Assembly: GCF_900497805.2 (NCBI RefSeq) | Contig: NW_020954719.1 | Coordinates: 558,001 to 622,000 of the forward strand | Direction: 5' to 3' | DNA length: 64,000 bases | From: Vombatus ursinus | Taxonomy: Eukaryota; Chordata; Mammalia; Diprotodontia; Vombatidae | Part shown: one piece after another, positions 48,963 to 61,135 of the stretch | Position numbering within the stretch: position 1 is the stretch's first letter | Layout: every line of letters starts with the position of its first letter | Program-made: the position numbers and the translations under genes | Notes under the pieces: generated by a model | What the model was told of the DNA's origin: nothing | The model's database searches: none | The model's input: the letters and a program-made list of their open reading frames with translations, nothing else

Positions 48963-49099
48963 AAATTATTATGTATCTGACTCTATGTATGCAAAATTGA
49001 ACTGTTTTTTTATTTAACCAAACCTGTGATTTTATTTTTGTAGGGAACAGGAGTTCCTTACAAAGGGAGAGAGGAAACTCTCTCCCATCAATATAACTT

Positions 49100-49255
49100 T
49101 GCAAATACTAGGCTACTTAGAGAGAGGCACAGAAAAAGAACATGCCCAGGGTCATAGAGTCAAGCCAGTATGTGTCAGAAGTGGAACTTGAATCAGATTT
49201 TCTTGATCTCCAAGTCAGTTCTCTGTGCACTTCACCATGCTGCCACACTGATCAA
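49100..49255 (-). repeat. MIR-like fragment, antisense
   Basis: ATGCCCAGGGTCATAGAGTC, GTGGAACTTGAATCAGATTT, CACTTCACCATGCTGCC. Confidence 0.6.
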
Positions 49256-49299
49256 ATATTATGACTACTAATTCTATGATTTAGGGTTGAAAGAACAGT

Positions 49300-49465
49300 G
49301 TTTTAATCCAGGAGGCAAGGTTTCTATTCAGGGTTCTACCGCTATAATATATGATCTTTGGCAAGTCATTTAACCGCTCTGAGCTTATTTCCTTATAAGT
49401 AAAATGAAGGAACTCACACAACTAGCCTCTAAGGTCTCCTTCTAGTTAAACTCTACAATTTAGCC
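49300..49465 (+). repeat. MIR-like SINE
   Basis: CTATTCAGGGTTCTACCGCT, TTGGCAAGTCATTTAACCGC and TCTAAGGTCTCCTTCTAG. Confidence 0.65.
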
Positions 49466-49689
49466 TACAGGTTATTTAAAAATCCCTTTGCAGATTAGAG
49501 GTGGGGAAATCAGTTATGCTTACTGCAGTTACAATTTTGATGCGATATTGTCTCAAAAATATGTGTATTTTGTCTTTGTATCAAATCCAACTATCTCCAA
49601 AAATTTTCACATTGTCCCCTCCTCTCTACTCATACCGCCACCACCCCTAGTCAGGGACCACAGCACCCCTCCTAACTGGTTTAACTCTT

Positions 49690-50310
49690 AAACTCTTTAA
49701 GTTTCCTCCTCCACGTGGCTGTCAAAGTCATCTTCCCAAAGCCCAGATCTAACCTACTCCCAGCTCAAATTACAGTGTCTCCTCCCTATTACTTCTAGGA
49801 TCATATACAAACTTCTATATTTGGCACTTAAAACCCTCCACAACCTGGCCCCAGCATACCTATTTCACTCTTACCATTACTGTTTCTCATGCAAAACACT
49901 TCGTTTCCTGGGGCAGCTAGGTGGCGCAGTGGATAGAGCTCGGTCCCTGGAGTCAGGAGGACCTGAATTCAAATGCAGACCTCAGACATTTGCAAATCAC
50001 TTAACCCTGATTGCCTTACCAAAAAGCAAAAAAACAAAACAAAAAAACCCACTCCATTTTCAATCTCCATGAGTTTGCACTTGTTGTCCAAGTTCATGTG
50101 CCCCCTTCCATATGAAGCCTTTCCTTACCTTCAAAAAATTACCTTTTTATATATACACGTTCTCTCCCCCCATATAATACCAGTCAACAAACATTAATTG
50201 CTAGCGTAAGCTCCTTCAAGACAGGGGATGCTTCATTTTTGTCTATCTCACTTCTTAGGCACTGCTCCTGGCCCAAAACAAGTGCTTAATAAATGCTGGG
50301 AGACTGGTAC
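49690..50310 (+). repeat. L2 LINE 3' end, split by a SINE
   Basis: CTTAAAACCCTCCACAACCT, GGCCCCAGCATACCTATTTC, GAAGCCTTTCCTTACC, AAGCTCCTTCAAGACAGGGG and GTGCTTAATAAATGCTGGG run in L2 order around the SINE at 49911-50049. Confidence 0.82.
49911..50049 (+). mobile_element. Marsupial tRNA-derived SINE in L2
   Basis: GGGGCAGCTAGGTGGCGCAG head (first G at about 49910), shortened 3' half, A-rich end. Confidence 0.9.
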
Positions 50311-50844
50311 ATACCAAGCAAACTCAAGAAAAGAGAAGGAACTGCAGGGAAGGTCTCCTACAAGCTGTGGCTCTTAAGCTGACTCTTGATTGAGGTAAAT
50401 GAAATCACTTCATGAAAATGGCAGAAAACTGAAATTATTCTCTACATATACCATGAACTATTATTAGGAAATGAAAACATGTAGATAAACGTATAAGGTC
50501 TCTTCCAGTTTATAACAAAAACCAATACATGACTCTACTACATCCCTTATGCCAGGAAAGTACTAGGGAAACACAAAGCAAAACAAAACAGAGACCTTAC
50601 ATCTTTCCACTGTCCACAATTCACTAATGCAAACTAGGGAATACGACTTTCAATACTTTGAAGCATTTGCTCCATAATTTTGTAAACAGGCCAGTGTGGA
50701 ATGAAAAGGGTAATTTGCCCAGTTTCACAGCAGGAAGAACATTTATGGCAGTAAAGTGTTTTATCAAAGGAGGTAAAAGGAGGTAAAAACCTACAGCGCC
50801 CTACAGAAGTGCTCCCAGGTGATCCCCTCCAGCACTTCCAGAGG

Positions 50845-51015
50845 TGGGGGTGGGGGGGGCGGGTTTACGGTGTAGGGGGGTGTAGGGGAGTGAGTGTAGG
50901 GGAGTGTAGGGGAATGTAGGAGGGTGTAGGAGGGTGTAGGAGGATGTAGGGGTATGGGGGGGTGCGTGCGCGCGAGCGTAGGGGTGGGGGTGGGGAATGG
51001 TGTCCGTGCGCGTGT
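50845..51015 (+). repeat. G-rich TGTAGGGG minisatellite in DNM1L intron 1
   Basis: About ten imperfect units of GTGTAGGGGAG/GTGTAGGAGG type, between GGGGGTGGGGGGGGCGGG and a GTGCGTGCGCGCGAGCG tract. The plus strand is the DNM1L template strand, so the G-tracts could fold into quadruplexes there. About 0.5-0.7 kb downstream of exon 1. Confidence 0.95.
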
Positions 51016-51159
51016 GCGTAATTGCTAGCTTTTCAAGAAGCCCGGAAGGTGAAACTTCACAAAACTAGGATGATATCTAAGGCCTTTTCACATACCACTC
51101 CACTGATCCATAATTCTCTTTGCAGCCCAGGGGAAGCATGGAGAGGTGAGAAAAGGAAA

Positions 51160-51709
<550 letters not shown>

Positions 51710-51773
51710 CTAGCCGCTTTTCTCCTCCCCCTCTTCTTCCTCCTCCTCCAGAGCCAGCACCCGTTGGACTTGG

Positions 51774-51781
51774 CCCGCCCC
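51774..51781 (-). promoter_or_regulatory. DNM1L: GC box (Sp1-type) upstream of DNM1L
   Basis: GGGGCGGG on the DNM1L strand about 145 bp upstream of the start codon. No TATA box is evident, as usual for CpG-island promoters. Confidence 0.6.
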
Positions 51782-51858
51782 TTACTTACTCCCTCCCAGC
51801 AAGCTGTGCGCCAAAATGGGGTGTGGGCAGGGACTAGAGAAGAGTCACAAAGCCTGAT

Positions 51859-51870
51859 GGGAATTGTAGT
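51859..51870 (-). promoter_or_regulatory. DNM1L: ZNF143/Staf binding motif in the DNM1L promoter
   Basis: ACTACAATTCCCATC on the DNM1L strand fits the ZNF143 core ACTAYRNNNCCCR except at the last base (T), and lies about 230 bp upstream of the start codon. This motif typically sits close to transcription starts of housekeeping genes and loop anchors. Binding is inferred. Confidence 0.7.
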
Positions 51871-51889
51871 CCTGGAGGAAAGAAAGAGT

Positions 51890-52450
51890 AGGTGGGGAGA
51901 ACTACTAGTTACCCTGGGTGCTTTACGAGTTTGCATGTTGTGGTAACAAAGCACAATTACAGGTTCTTGGGGTTCATTTAAAGAGCTGGGAGAGCCTTTT
52001 CAGCACAAGGAAACTGACCAAGTATTTCATTACCTTTTATTTTACTAATGAAGACTTCTTCAAATTGTTTCAGAGGTTGAGGATATATATGCATATGTGT
52101 GTATATTACATATGACGTATGTATTGTTTATACACATATTTATATGTAATACATATTTGTGTTACTCCTTTAAGGAGGGGCCCGTCTGATCTTCCCCGGC
52201 TAAAGCATACACCATTGAAGCATCATGCTGCTGAATTGGGCTCCTCTGCCTCCTTCCTGGGACACATTTGGCACAGAATTGAAGGACTTCATAGCTTTGG
52301 GATACCAAAGCATTAACTTTGTTGATTTATTGGGGCTGCAGAGGGTGCTTGTTTCAAAGAGAAATGACCAGTGATTCAGGAAGAACCTAGGCAGTTACTG
52401 GGAGAGGGCATTTCTGCTGTACATCTCTCCTGTACAGTTGCGACCATGGG
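51890..52450. other. Upstream flank of DNM1L, little recognised
   Basis: Contains an AT-rich TATATGCATATGTGTG-like tract at about 52083-52160. No gene seen. Confidence 0.5.
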
Positions 52451-52459
52451 AAAAGTGTA

Positions 52460-52620
52460 AAAAAAATATACAGAATTTAGAAACAGAGGACATAGGTTCA
52501 AATCCCAGTTCTACCACTTAATATCTGTGCTAATGGATTCAGCTCTTTCAGCCTCATTTTCTTCATCTGTAAAAGGAAGGCATATGACTGTAAATACATG
52601 ACCCTATAATCCTACACTCT
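52460..52620 (+). repeat. MIR SINE
   Basis: AGGTTCAAATCCCAGTTCTA, CAGCCTCATTTTCTTCATCT, GTAAAAGGAAGGC. Confidence 0.75.
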
Positions 52621-52920
52621 TATAACTTGTGTCTGGAATGTCTAGTGAAGAGAGGAGAGAGGCTCTTTTGCCAACCTGCTGGATACACTTTCACCACATC
52701 CCTACAACCTCGAGAACCTATGTCAGCACATAGCAGGACTCATACTGACCATCTGAGTCTAAGCCTGAGTTTAGGCCTCAGACTCTGACTATCTCTTCTG
52801 GTTTGTGTCTCTTTCCCTGCATAAAGGTATTTAAGTAGCAATACTGAGAAGGATATTTTTCTCTTTGGAGGCAACCTTATAAATTTGAGAGGTAGAGCCA
52901 GCTACAATTAATCAATAATC

Positions 52921-53078
52921 TTTTTTTTTGTTTGTTTGTTTGGTTTTTTTAGGCATTTAGGGTTAAGTGACTTGCCCAGGGTCACACAGCTAGTAAATGT
53001 CAAGTGTTTGGTTTGAGGCCAGATTTGAACTCAGGTCCTCCTGACTTCAGGGCCTGTGCTCTATCCACTAGCTGCCCC
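52921..53078 (-). mobile_element. Marsupial tRNA-derived SINE
   Basis: Antisense SINE between TCAATAATC copies (52912-52920 and 53079-53087), at the left end of the long repeat. Confidence 0.93.
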
Positions 53079-53085
53079 TCAATAA

Positions 53086-54420
53086 TCATTTATTAAACTC
53101 TTACTATATACCAGATACTAGGCTAAGTGCTAGAGATACAAAAAGAGGCAAATGACAATCCCTGTCCTCACGGAATTTACAATCTAATAGGGAACACAAC
53201 ATACAAACAAATATATGGAGGGGAAAAAAGGAAACAATAGGAAAAATATAGGAAAGATTTACAAGAAATCAGGAAAGTCAGTAGGTGGTGGTAGAGAGAG
53301 AGCATTCTAGGTATGGAGGACAGCCAGAGAAAATGCCCTTAGCCAAGAGATGTGTCTCGTTCTTGGAACAGCCAAGAAGCCAGTTATCACTAGATCAAAG
53401 AGTACATGTCAGGGAGTGAGGCTGAAGAAGTCTGGAAAAATAGGAGCAGGTGGATTATGCAAGGCATTTTGTATTTGATCTGACAGCTATCAGTAGCCAG
53501 TGGAGTTTCTTGAGGAGGGGAGAGACATGGTCAGAACAGTGCTTTAGGAAAATCACTTTGATGGCTAAATGGATGAATTGGATTAGGAAAAGACCTCAAG
53601 TGTGAGAGAAATGATTATTAAATAATCAAATATTGGGGAGTCCCAGGATTTTTTTCCATCCTCATTTAGAGATTAGGTCAAAGCTTAGTTCTGTGAAGGG
53701 AAGGGCTGATGATGAGATGAAATTTTGGAGTTGTTGCCCCATCCAACTAAAGAACCTTACAAAGAATTTAAGGTTCTTTGTCCAAGACTGAGTGACCAGA
53801 GTCACATGACCCAGCCCCTCATTAGAATAGATCCATATCTCATTATAATATTCATTCTCATTAATTGTTAACCAATCAGAGTTGACTGCCACTCTCAGGA
53901 ATACCCACTCTTCCAAGATCGTAAGCATTGAATGGGTTCCATGAGATGTCTTTGGCATTCAAGAATGCCACTGAGCCCTTTTATTATTGCTAGCATGATT
54001 AATAAAATAATTACCCAAAAACTATGTCTCTTGAACTTTTTATATGTCACAAGTCTTTGGTGGCAGATCTACCAGCAGGCTATTGTAATTATCCAGGTGT
54101 GAGGTGATGGGGGCCTGTACTATAGTGGTGGCAGTATCAGAGGAGAAAAGGGAATGTATGTGAGAAATGTTGCAGAATTGAAATTGATAAGCCTTGGCAA
54201 TAGCTTGGATATGAAGAGTGTGAGATATAGAAATCAAGGGTTAACTCTTTGATTGGGAGCCTGAAGGTCAGAGAGAATGGTGTTGTCCTCTACAGTTTTA
54301 GGGAAGGGGTGGGGAGGAGATAATGGGCTTTGTTTTTGGACATGTTTAGTTGATGTCTACTGGACATCCACTTTGAGATGTCTGAAAAGCAGTGGGAGAT
54401 GAAAGATTGAAAGTCAGAAG
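53086..54420 (+). repeat. Long non-coding dispersed repeat, copy 3, split by an LTR
   Basis: The most complete copy: ATTTATTAAACTCTTACTAT, AATCCCTGTCCTCACGGAAT, AGGACAGCCAGAGAAAATGC, AGTGGAGTTTCTTGAGGAGG, AAAATCACTTTGATGGCTAA. After the LTR it continues with CAGGCTATTGTAATTATCCA, GGTGTGAGGTGATGGGGGCC and GACATCCACTTTGAGATG. No coding frame. Confidence 0.82.
53601..54049 (+). mobile_element. Solo LTR of an endogenous retrovirus
   Basis: 449 bp, TG...CA, between 4-bp target duplications CAAG (53597-53600 and 54050-54053). AATAAA at 54001-54006 near the right end supports plus orientation. A 4-bp duplication suits a class I (gamma-like) element. The host repeat is continuous across it. No internal genes. 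Confidence 0.82.
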
Positions 54421-54619
54421 AGAGGTTGGTACAGAATAGGTAGATTTGAGAATCTAATCAAACAATCTTTGTGTATAGCTGAGATGGGGTGAAGGAATAA
54501 CTTATGGAAGTGAATAGATTGAGGAACCGGGTAATTAGGAAGTTTGAGGAAGAATTGATATGTATGTCGAAGTCTTCTAGAATGTGGGCAGGAGTTGGGG
54601 AGGAGATACACTTTGGAAA

Positions 54620-55740
54620 ATTCTTCCTGTAGCCATCATAATACTTCTCAGAGGAAAAACTTATTACTTCTTTTTAAGCACAGAAAGTTGAGCACAACTT
54701 ACTGGCCTGGCTTGATAGTAGAAGGGAAGGTAATAAGCATTTATTAAGTGCTTAATATGTGACCAGAGTTCCCTAGCATCCTCCCCATTAAATTTTGGCT
54801 TTTCAAAAATTCATACTTTATCAAAAATACTTTGATTGTAACCTTCCCTCCCTATTCTTTAATGACTGAAATAAACAATAGAAGAACTATTTCTAGAAAT
54901 AATTATATGATGAATTTAATGACTTGGGAGGTGGGAGAAGGGGGTGAAATGGGGAAAATATCACCTATTTTTTCCAAAATGAGGGGAGGGAAAGAAGATG
55001 GAAGCATTGGATATATCCTCTTTGACAATAACTGCTAGGAGAGGTTCCTAATGGCTAAACATAGGGAAAAAAATTACACTAAGTTATACTTTTGACCTCA
55101 TTAGAGGATTACATCCCTTAAACACCTAGCCAAAATTAAGTTTTAAAATAGATATTAAATTCTTGAAACCCTTAAAAAATGGTGTGAAATTTACATTATA
55201 TGAGACAAAAGGCCTTAGGCAACTTTGATATCCAGTCCTTCTGTTTTAAGGCAAGTCATATGTACATATCAAGGAATGTTCAGTTAAATGTTCAATTAAA
55301 ATTAAAACTTAATAATCTCACATTATTTCATTTCACGTCCTTGCTATCAGGGGCTACTAGTAGTACTAGTGGTAGATTATAACCTGTTTTCTCCTATTTT
55401 GTCTCAATTGTTGGGTGAAAACATTACATTTGGTGGTGATAAACATTCAAGTGAAGCACCAAGTACCGAGATTTCTGACCTTATTTTCTGTTGTTATTGG
55501 AAATACAATCACTATTGTGAAAGACAGTGTACTTTAAGTCAACAAATGAGTACTTTTGAAATTTGTTTTAAGTTCATTCTCAAGGGGAAGGGTTATAAAA
55601 GCTATTTATGGTCAAATCTAAATTTATTACAAGGTTTTTGACCCTGACCTGAAAAATGAATTTGAGAGGCAAAAAAAAAAAGATGTTTTCTTACGATGCT
55701 ACTTTTGCTCATTATTTAAGAATGCATATGGTATATATTA
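54620..55740. other. Intergenic stretch, nothing recognised
   Basis: A short MIR-like word (AAGCATTTATTAAGTGCTTA) occurs at about 54735. The frame 55369-55641 has no family resemblance. Confidence 0.45.
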
Positions 55741-55744
55741 ATCA

Positions 55745-55925
55745 TAAAATCTTAGAACGGGAAGGAACCATTGAGATCATCTGTTGCAGCTCCTCCCTCA
55801 TATTATAGGTAGACTGCAGTTCAGTGACTTGTTCAAATTAATTCACACACAAAAAAATCACAAAATTTAAATGGTAAACTTGGGTCTTGACTGATTCCCA
55901 AACCCAAGTATTCTTTCCTTACTTA
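55745..55925 (-). repeat. MIR-like SINE, antisense
   Basis: GAACGGGAAGGAACCATTGA, GATCATCTGTTGCAGCTCC, TTCAGTGACTTGTTCAAATT. Confidence 0.65.
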
Positions 55926-55929
55926 TTTT

Positions 55930-56780
55930 TAAAAATTATTGAGATCGTCTTAATTCTTGGGTGCTTCTTAACCAAAACCCCAGTTTAACTTATTATTAGA
56001 CAGGGATATAACAACATTATTAGGTTGGAGTCTTAAGATCTAGGTTCAGATCCTATCTTTGCTACTAGTTGTGTGACCTTGGGCAAGTGACTTAAGCTCT
56101 AATGAAATTCTTTGATTTAATCAAATATTGTAATCTGCATTAGTGGGGGCTTTCCTTATACTGCAAAAATTAGATCCTTGTTCTATTTGAATAATGAGAC
56201 TGAGACAAAAAGATGGTAAGTCTAAATTATGATTTATTTTCAAAGTTTCTAAAAATATAAAATGAAGTAGGCAAGTATAATACTTGTCATCCTAAGACTC
56301 ATAAGACCTCTGATGATTCTATGAACTTCAAATTAATTGAATTATAAAATTCTTTATTCGTTTAGAAGACAGGCTTAAGTAAAAATGATGAAGCTGTTCC
56401 TTTCTTTTTTAATAAGCTTCTGTAATCTCTTAAGTCTTCAAGGCAAATTATTTATGATGTTCAACATGTTAACTTTTCTCTCTTGGAAATGAAAATGCTA
56501 TTAATAATTATTATGACTGATATAATTAACCTTTTATAAATATTAGTATATTCCCTCAAAAAGAGGAAGGATGACAGATTGGTTTCTTTTTGTTTCAAAA
56601 CTTCTTTTTTCCCCTGAGGTTGAAATCTAGAAATTCTTGTCTTTTATAGACTGGTCACATGACACTAATGAAATATGCACTCCTGCTTCCCACCACTTGT
56701 AAATATCATAAAGTTTAATAAGAATAATAACAATTCTTTATATTTGCTTTTCTTTCATCGTAGTCTGCCCAGCAAAGGGA
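55930..56780. other. Intergenic, one MIR fragment
   Basis: 56025-56100 reads AGGTTCAGATCCTATCTTTG and TGTGTGACCTTGGGCAAGTG (MIR, plus). The remainder is unassigned. Confidence 0.55.
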
Positions 56781-57233
56781 AGGTAGCTTAGGAAATAATA
56801 GAGTTAGAATAGACTCCCAAGTATTTTGTCATTGTCTACAGTCATTTAAAATGGAATTTCTCTTTTTATCTCTTCTTGCTGGACTTTGAAATCCTAATAT
56901 AGAAATGCTGATGATTTATGTGGATTTATTTTCTCTTCCGCAACTTTGCTGAAATTGTTAATTGTTTCAACTTTTTTTTTTAATTGATTTACTAGGATTC
57001 TTTGAGTGCACCATCATATTATCTGCTAAGAGTGATAGTTTTTTCCCTCATTGCCTGTTCTAATACCTTTAATTTTTTCTTCTCATTACTCTAGATAGCA
57101 TTTCTAGAACAATATTTAATTATAGTAGTGATAATGGGCATCCTGGATTCACCCCTGATCTTATTGAAAATGCTTCTAGCTTATTCCCATTACAGATAAT
57201 GCTTGCTGATGTTTTAAAATAGATACATCTTAC

Positions 57234-57272
57234 CATTTTGTTTTGTTTTGTTTTTTGGCTAGGCAATGAGGT
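57234..57272 (-). mobile_element. Extremely 5'-truncated SINE (39 bp)
   Basis: Only the 3' end of the SINE (GGCTAGGCAATGAGG plus a T-rich tail in plus sense) lies between TACATCTTAC copies (57224-57233 and 57273-57282). Confidence 0.75.
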
Positions 57273-57760
57273 TACATCTTACTGTTTTAAGGAAAGCTCC
57301 ATTTATTCCTATGCTTTCTAATTTTTTAAACAGTTTTAATAATAATGTTGTTTTTGTCAAAAGCTTGTTCTGCATCTATTGAGAAAATAATATGATTTTG
57401 GTTGTTTTTGTTATTGATATGGCCAATTATGCTGATAGTTTTCCTAATCTTGAATCAGCTCTGCATTCCTGGTATAAATCTTAACATATAATCTTTGTGA
57501 TATATGGCTGTGATCTTCTTGCTAATGTTTTATTTAAATTTTTTTGCTTCAATATTCATTAGAGGAATTGGTCTATACTTTTCTTTGTTTTTGTTCTTCC
57601 TAGTTTAGGCATCAGCACCATATCCCATTAAAATTTTAATCTATGCTTTAAAATCTTTTTTGGATGTTATTTTTTATTGCATTATGGTCAGAAAAAAAAG
57701 CATTTAATTTTTCTGCATTTGTTTTTAAGGTTTTTATGCATTAACATATGGTCAATTTTT

Positions 57761-57902
57761 TTTTTTTTTAGTGAGGCATTTGGGGTTGTGACTTGCCCAG
57801 AGTCATACAGCTAAGAAATATTATATGTCTGAGGCCAGATTTGAACTCAGGTCTGCCTGACTCCAGGGCTGGTGCTCTATCTTCTGTGCCACCTAGCAGC
57901 CC
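57761..57902 (-). mobile_element. Marsupial tRNA-derived SINE in L1
   Basis: Antisense copy between CATATGGTCAATTTTT (57745-57760) and CATATGATCAATTTTT (57903-57918). Confidence 0.95.
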
Positions 57903-60235
57903 CATATGATCAATTTTTGTGAAGTTGCCATGAACCATTGAGAAATAGGTATACTCTTTTCTATTTGCATTCAAAATTCTCTATATCTAACTTGTCTGAA
58001 ATTCTTTTGAATTCCTTAACTTCTTTCTTGTTTGTGGTTAGATTTATCTGAGTCTGAGAGGGATAAATTAAGGTACCCCCAAGTTTATGGTTTTATTGTC
58101 AACTTCCTCCAATTCATTTTTTTCCATTAAAAATTTAGATGCTTTGCCATTTGGTGCATAAATGTTCAGTGTTGTTATTAATTCATTAACCATGGTAATG
58201 TAGTTTTTCTGTTTATCTCTTTTAATTGTCTATATTTTAGCTTTTGCTTTGTCAGAGATTACATTTGTCACCCCTGCCTTTTTGCCTTCAGTTGACATAT
58301 AATAGGTTGTGCTCAAACCCCTTATTTAAACTCTCTGTGTTTCTATGTTTCTTGTTTCTTACAAACAACATATTGTTAGAGTTTGGTTTCTAATCCATTC
58401 TGTTATCCTTCTCTTTTTTATGGGTGAGTCCATCTTATTTACATTCATACAATGATTACTAATAACTGTGTATTTCCCTCCATTCAATTTTCTTATACTT
58501 AACCTTCTCTTTTTTACTGTCCTCTCAAGAGTCTATTTTGCTTCTGACTACTGGCCCCCTTAATCTTCTGTCCCTCTTATGCATTCCTCCTTTCTTTTAA
58601 CCTTCTTCCCTTGTACTTCCCTGCTGGGTAAGTTAAATTTATGTATCCAGAAATGTATATGTATATTCTTCTCTTCTTGAACCAGTTCAGATGAGCAAGA
58701 TGTTCATATTGCCTGATCCTCCCTTCATTCTTCCCTCTGTTGTATAAACATGCCCCATTGCTGTGAGATAATTGACACCTTGCATGCCCCATTTCTGTGA
58801 GATAATTGACACCATTCTTCCTCTTCCTTCTCCTCCCAGTGCATCCCTCCTTCTTCCTCTTCCATTCATCCTTTGAGATCATCCCAATGTAATAGAATCA
58901 CAGTCCTAGAGTAGAATCATGCTTTCTAAGTAGACTCCCTCTGCCCAATATCCCCAATTGTGATAAACTTCTGAGGGGTTGGTTACGTGTATTTTTTTTT
59001 TTTCAAATAGGAATAGACACAGTTTAACCTTGTTTAATCTCTTACAATTTCTCACTCATGGTTATCTTTTTATGCTTCTCTTGAGTCCTGTGTTTGAATG
59101 TTACATATTCTATTTTGCTCTTGCCTTTTTTCAGGGAATTGCTTGAAAGTAATTAAATATCCTTTTTACTCCCCAACTGAGTTTTGCTGAGTAGGTTATT
59201 CTTAGTTGTAAGCCTAGTTCCTTTGCCTTCTGGATGTCATATTCCAAACCCTTTACGATGGTAGCTGCTAAATCTTGTGTAAGCCTGACCATGGCTCTAT
59301 GACATTTGAATTTCTTTTTTTTTTTTTAATTGACTGATTGCCAAGTTTTAATTTTGACCTGGGAATTCTAGATTTTGGCTATAATATTCTTGGAAGTTTT
59401 CTTTTTGTGATTTCTTTAGATTTCTACTTTGTTCTCTGGTTCTCAGATATCTGGGAAGTTTTCCTTTATAATTTCTTGAAATAAGATGTCTAGTCTCTTT
59501 TTCTTTTCATGGATTTCAGGTCAACTCATTTCCTTATGAATTATTTCACATTTTCTTCTATCTTTTAAGTCTTTTGACTTTATTTTATTGTTTCTTGATT
59601 TCTCATGAAGTCATAAGCCAATTCTAACTTTTAAGGAGTCATTTTCCTCAGTATTTTTTAAGGAACTATTTTTTTCAGTGAGCTTTTGGACCTCCTTTTT
59701 CATTTGGCCAATTGTGCTTTTTAAGGCATTCTTCTCTTCATTGGCTTTTTGGACCTCTTTTTACTATTTGGCCTAGTCTGTTTTTTAAGGTGTTAGTTTA
59801 TTCAGTGTTTTTTGTGTCTCCTTTACTAAGTTATTGACTCGTTTTTCATAATTTTCTTACATTACTCTCATTTCTCTTCCTAATTTGTCCTCTGCCTCTC
59901 TTACTTGATTTGGCATTTCTGGGCTGAGAGTTCTGGAAGTTGCAGCTGCAGCCAGTGATTCAGTCACCCTGAAGCCTGCTGCAGGTTTGCTGGGTCCTGG
60001 ACTGCACTGGCACAGCCTACACTGGACTGTGCTCCTCTCACCCTGGTGCAGCAGACCTTTCCTGCTGTCCTTCCAAGTCATCTTGGTCTGGAAATTTGTT
60101 TTACTCCATTTTTTGTGGGTTCTGCTGGTCTAGAATTTGTTTAGAGTAATTTTTTAAAGGTAAAATTTGTAGGGGTTTGGGGTAGAGCTCAGGAGAATCC
60201 CTGCCACTATTCCACCATCTTGGCTCCACCTCTCT

Positions 60236-60345
60236 TCAGTATTTTTTTTTACCAGTTGATTTTTTTTAACCAAGTTGTTAATTGTCTTTTCATCAATTTC
60301 TTACATAGCTCTCATCTCCCCCCCAATTTTTCCGCTACCTCTCTT
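60236..60345 (-). mobile_element. Separate L1 ORF1 coiled-coil fragment
   Basis: AACCAAGTTGTTAATTGTC, CATCAATTTCTTACATAGCT and CTCTCATCTCCCCCCCAATT match antisense ORF1 sequence also present at about 59820-59890 and 20630-20690. Lies just outside the 5' end of the neighbouring L1. Confidence 0.65.
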
Positions 60346-60349
60346 ATTA

Positions 60350-61130
60350 TATATGTATATAGTATTAAATATATGATATATATGTTGTGTACATGCATAA
60401 TTATATATATGTATTGCTTTTTTTTAGTAGTTCCATATTCTTTAATAAAACCACATGATTTCCAATCCCAAATGATTATAGCTAACATTTTTTCCCCAAA
60501 TCAAACAAATACTTCCCTAAGGTGTGAGGTAAGGGAGAAGATACAGGGAGGAAGCATGCAGAGACAAGGGATGATCCTTTGGGTAGAGTTGCTTTGCAAA
60601 CAGGAAGGCAATACTCAGCTCTGTTCTTGGAAGAGCAAAGTAAAACACCAAGGAGACATCGGGAATGTACTGTTTGTCTAAAGCTGTTGCTAAATGGCAC
60701 CCCAGGAGGGACATTAGGGGAAGAAAAATTTCCTCCTCAAAATTAAAGGATTGTGAAAGGAATATGCAAGAGCAGGGGAGGGAAGTTCTTTGCCACTTTT
60801 GAGCTCATTACTAATTCAGCAAAATAAATTAAGCAATTAGACTATTCTCAAATCATCTAGAAAGCATTGTAATAACAGTACACCATGGTATACCAATGGG
60901 GTATTATCAACAGATTCAGCAGTGATGTGGTGTACTAAGGATGAGACAGTGGGTACAAGGTAAAGGGTTAGCGATGTGAGAAATTATTGATCCCAATCTT
61001 CTCTGTACATACTCCACCACCATCACCACTAATTTCTGTACAGAGTCTTTTCTTCAAAAATCTGTGATCTGGACTTGCCTTTCTTTGTATGGACATATAG
61101 GCCAGCTGTATTTAATCTTTTCTTTCTTCT
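60350..61130. other. Intergenic block, not assigned
   Basis: A TATA-repeat (60345-60415) followed by about 650 bp of unrecognised sequence. Frames on both strands at 60480-60715 look accidental. Confidence 0.4.
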
Positions 61131-61135
61131 TTTTT

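Larger units (their letters stand above)
56790..60232 (-). mobile_element. L1 with intact 5' end but missing 3' end
   Basis: Minus-strand L1 starting AGAGGTGGAGCCAAGATGG at about 60232, with 5' UTR, ORF1 (about 59100-60080, EDKLGREMRVM), inter-ORF region with a 34-bp tandem duplication (58749-58815), ORF2 endonuclease and reverse transcriptase. It stops at about 56790, in the segment after the catalytic YXDD region (ACTCCCAAGTATTTTGTC in plus sense). The ORF2 C-terminus and 3' UTR are absent. Decayed frames. Confidence 0.8.

Noticed and set aside
59857-60081. 74-codon minus-strand frame ending EDKLGREMRVM
   Set aside because: Decayed L1 5' UTR/ORF1 start, not a host gene.
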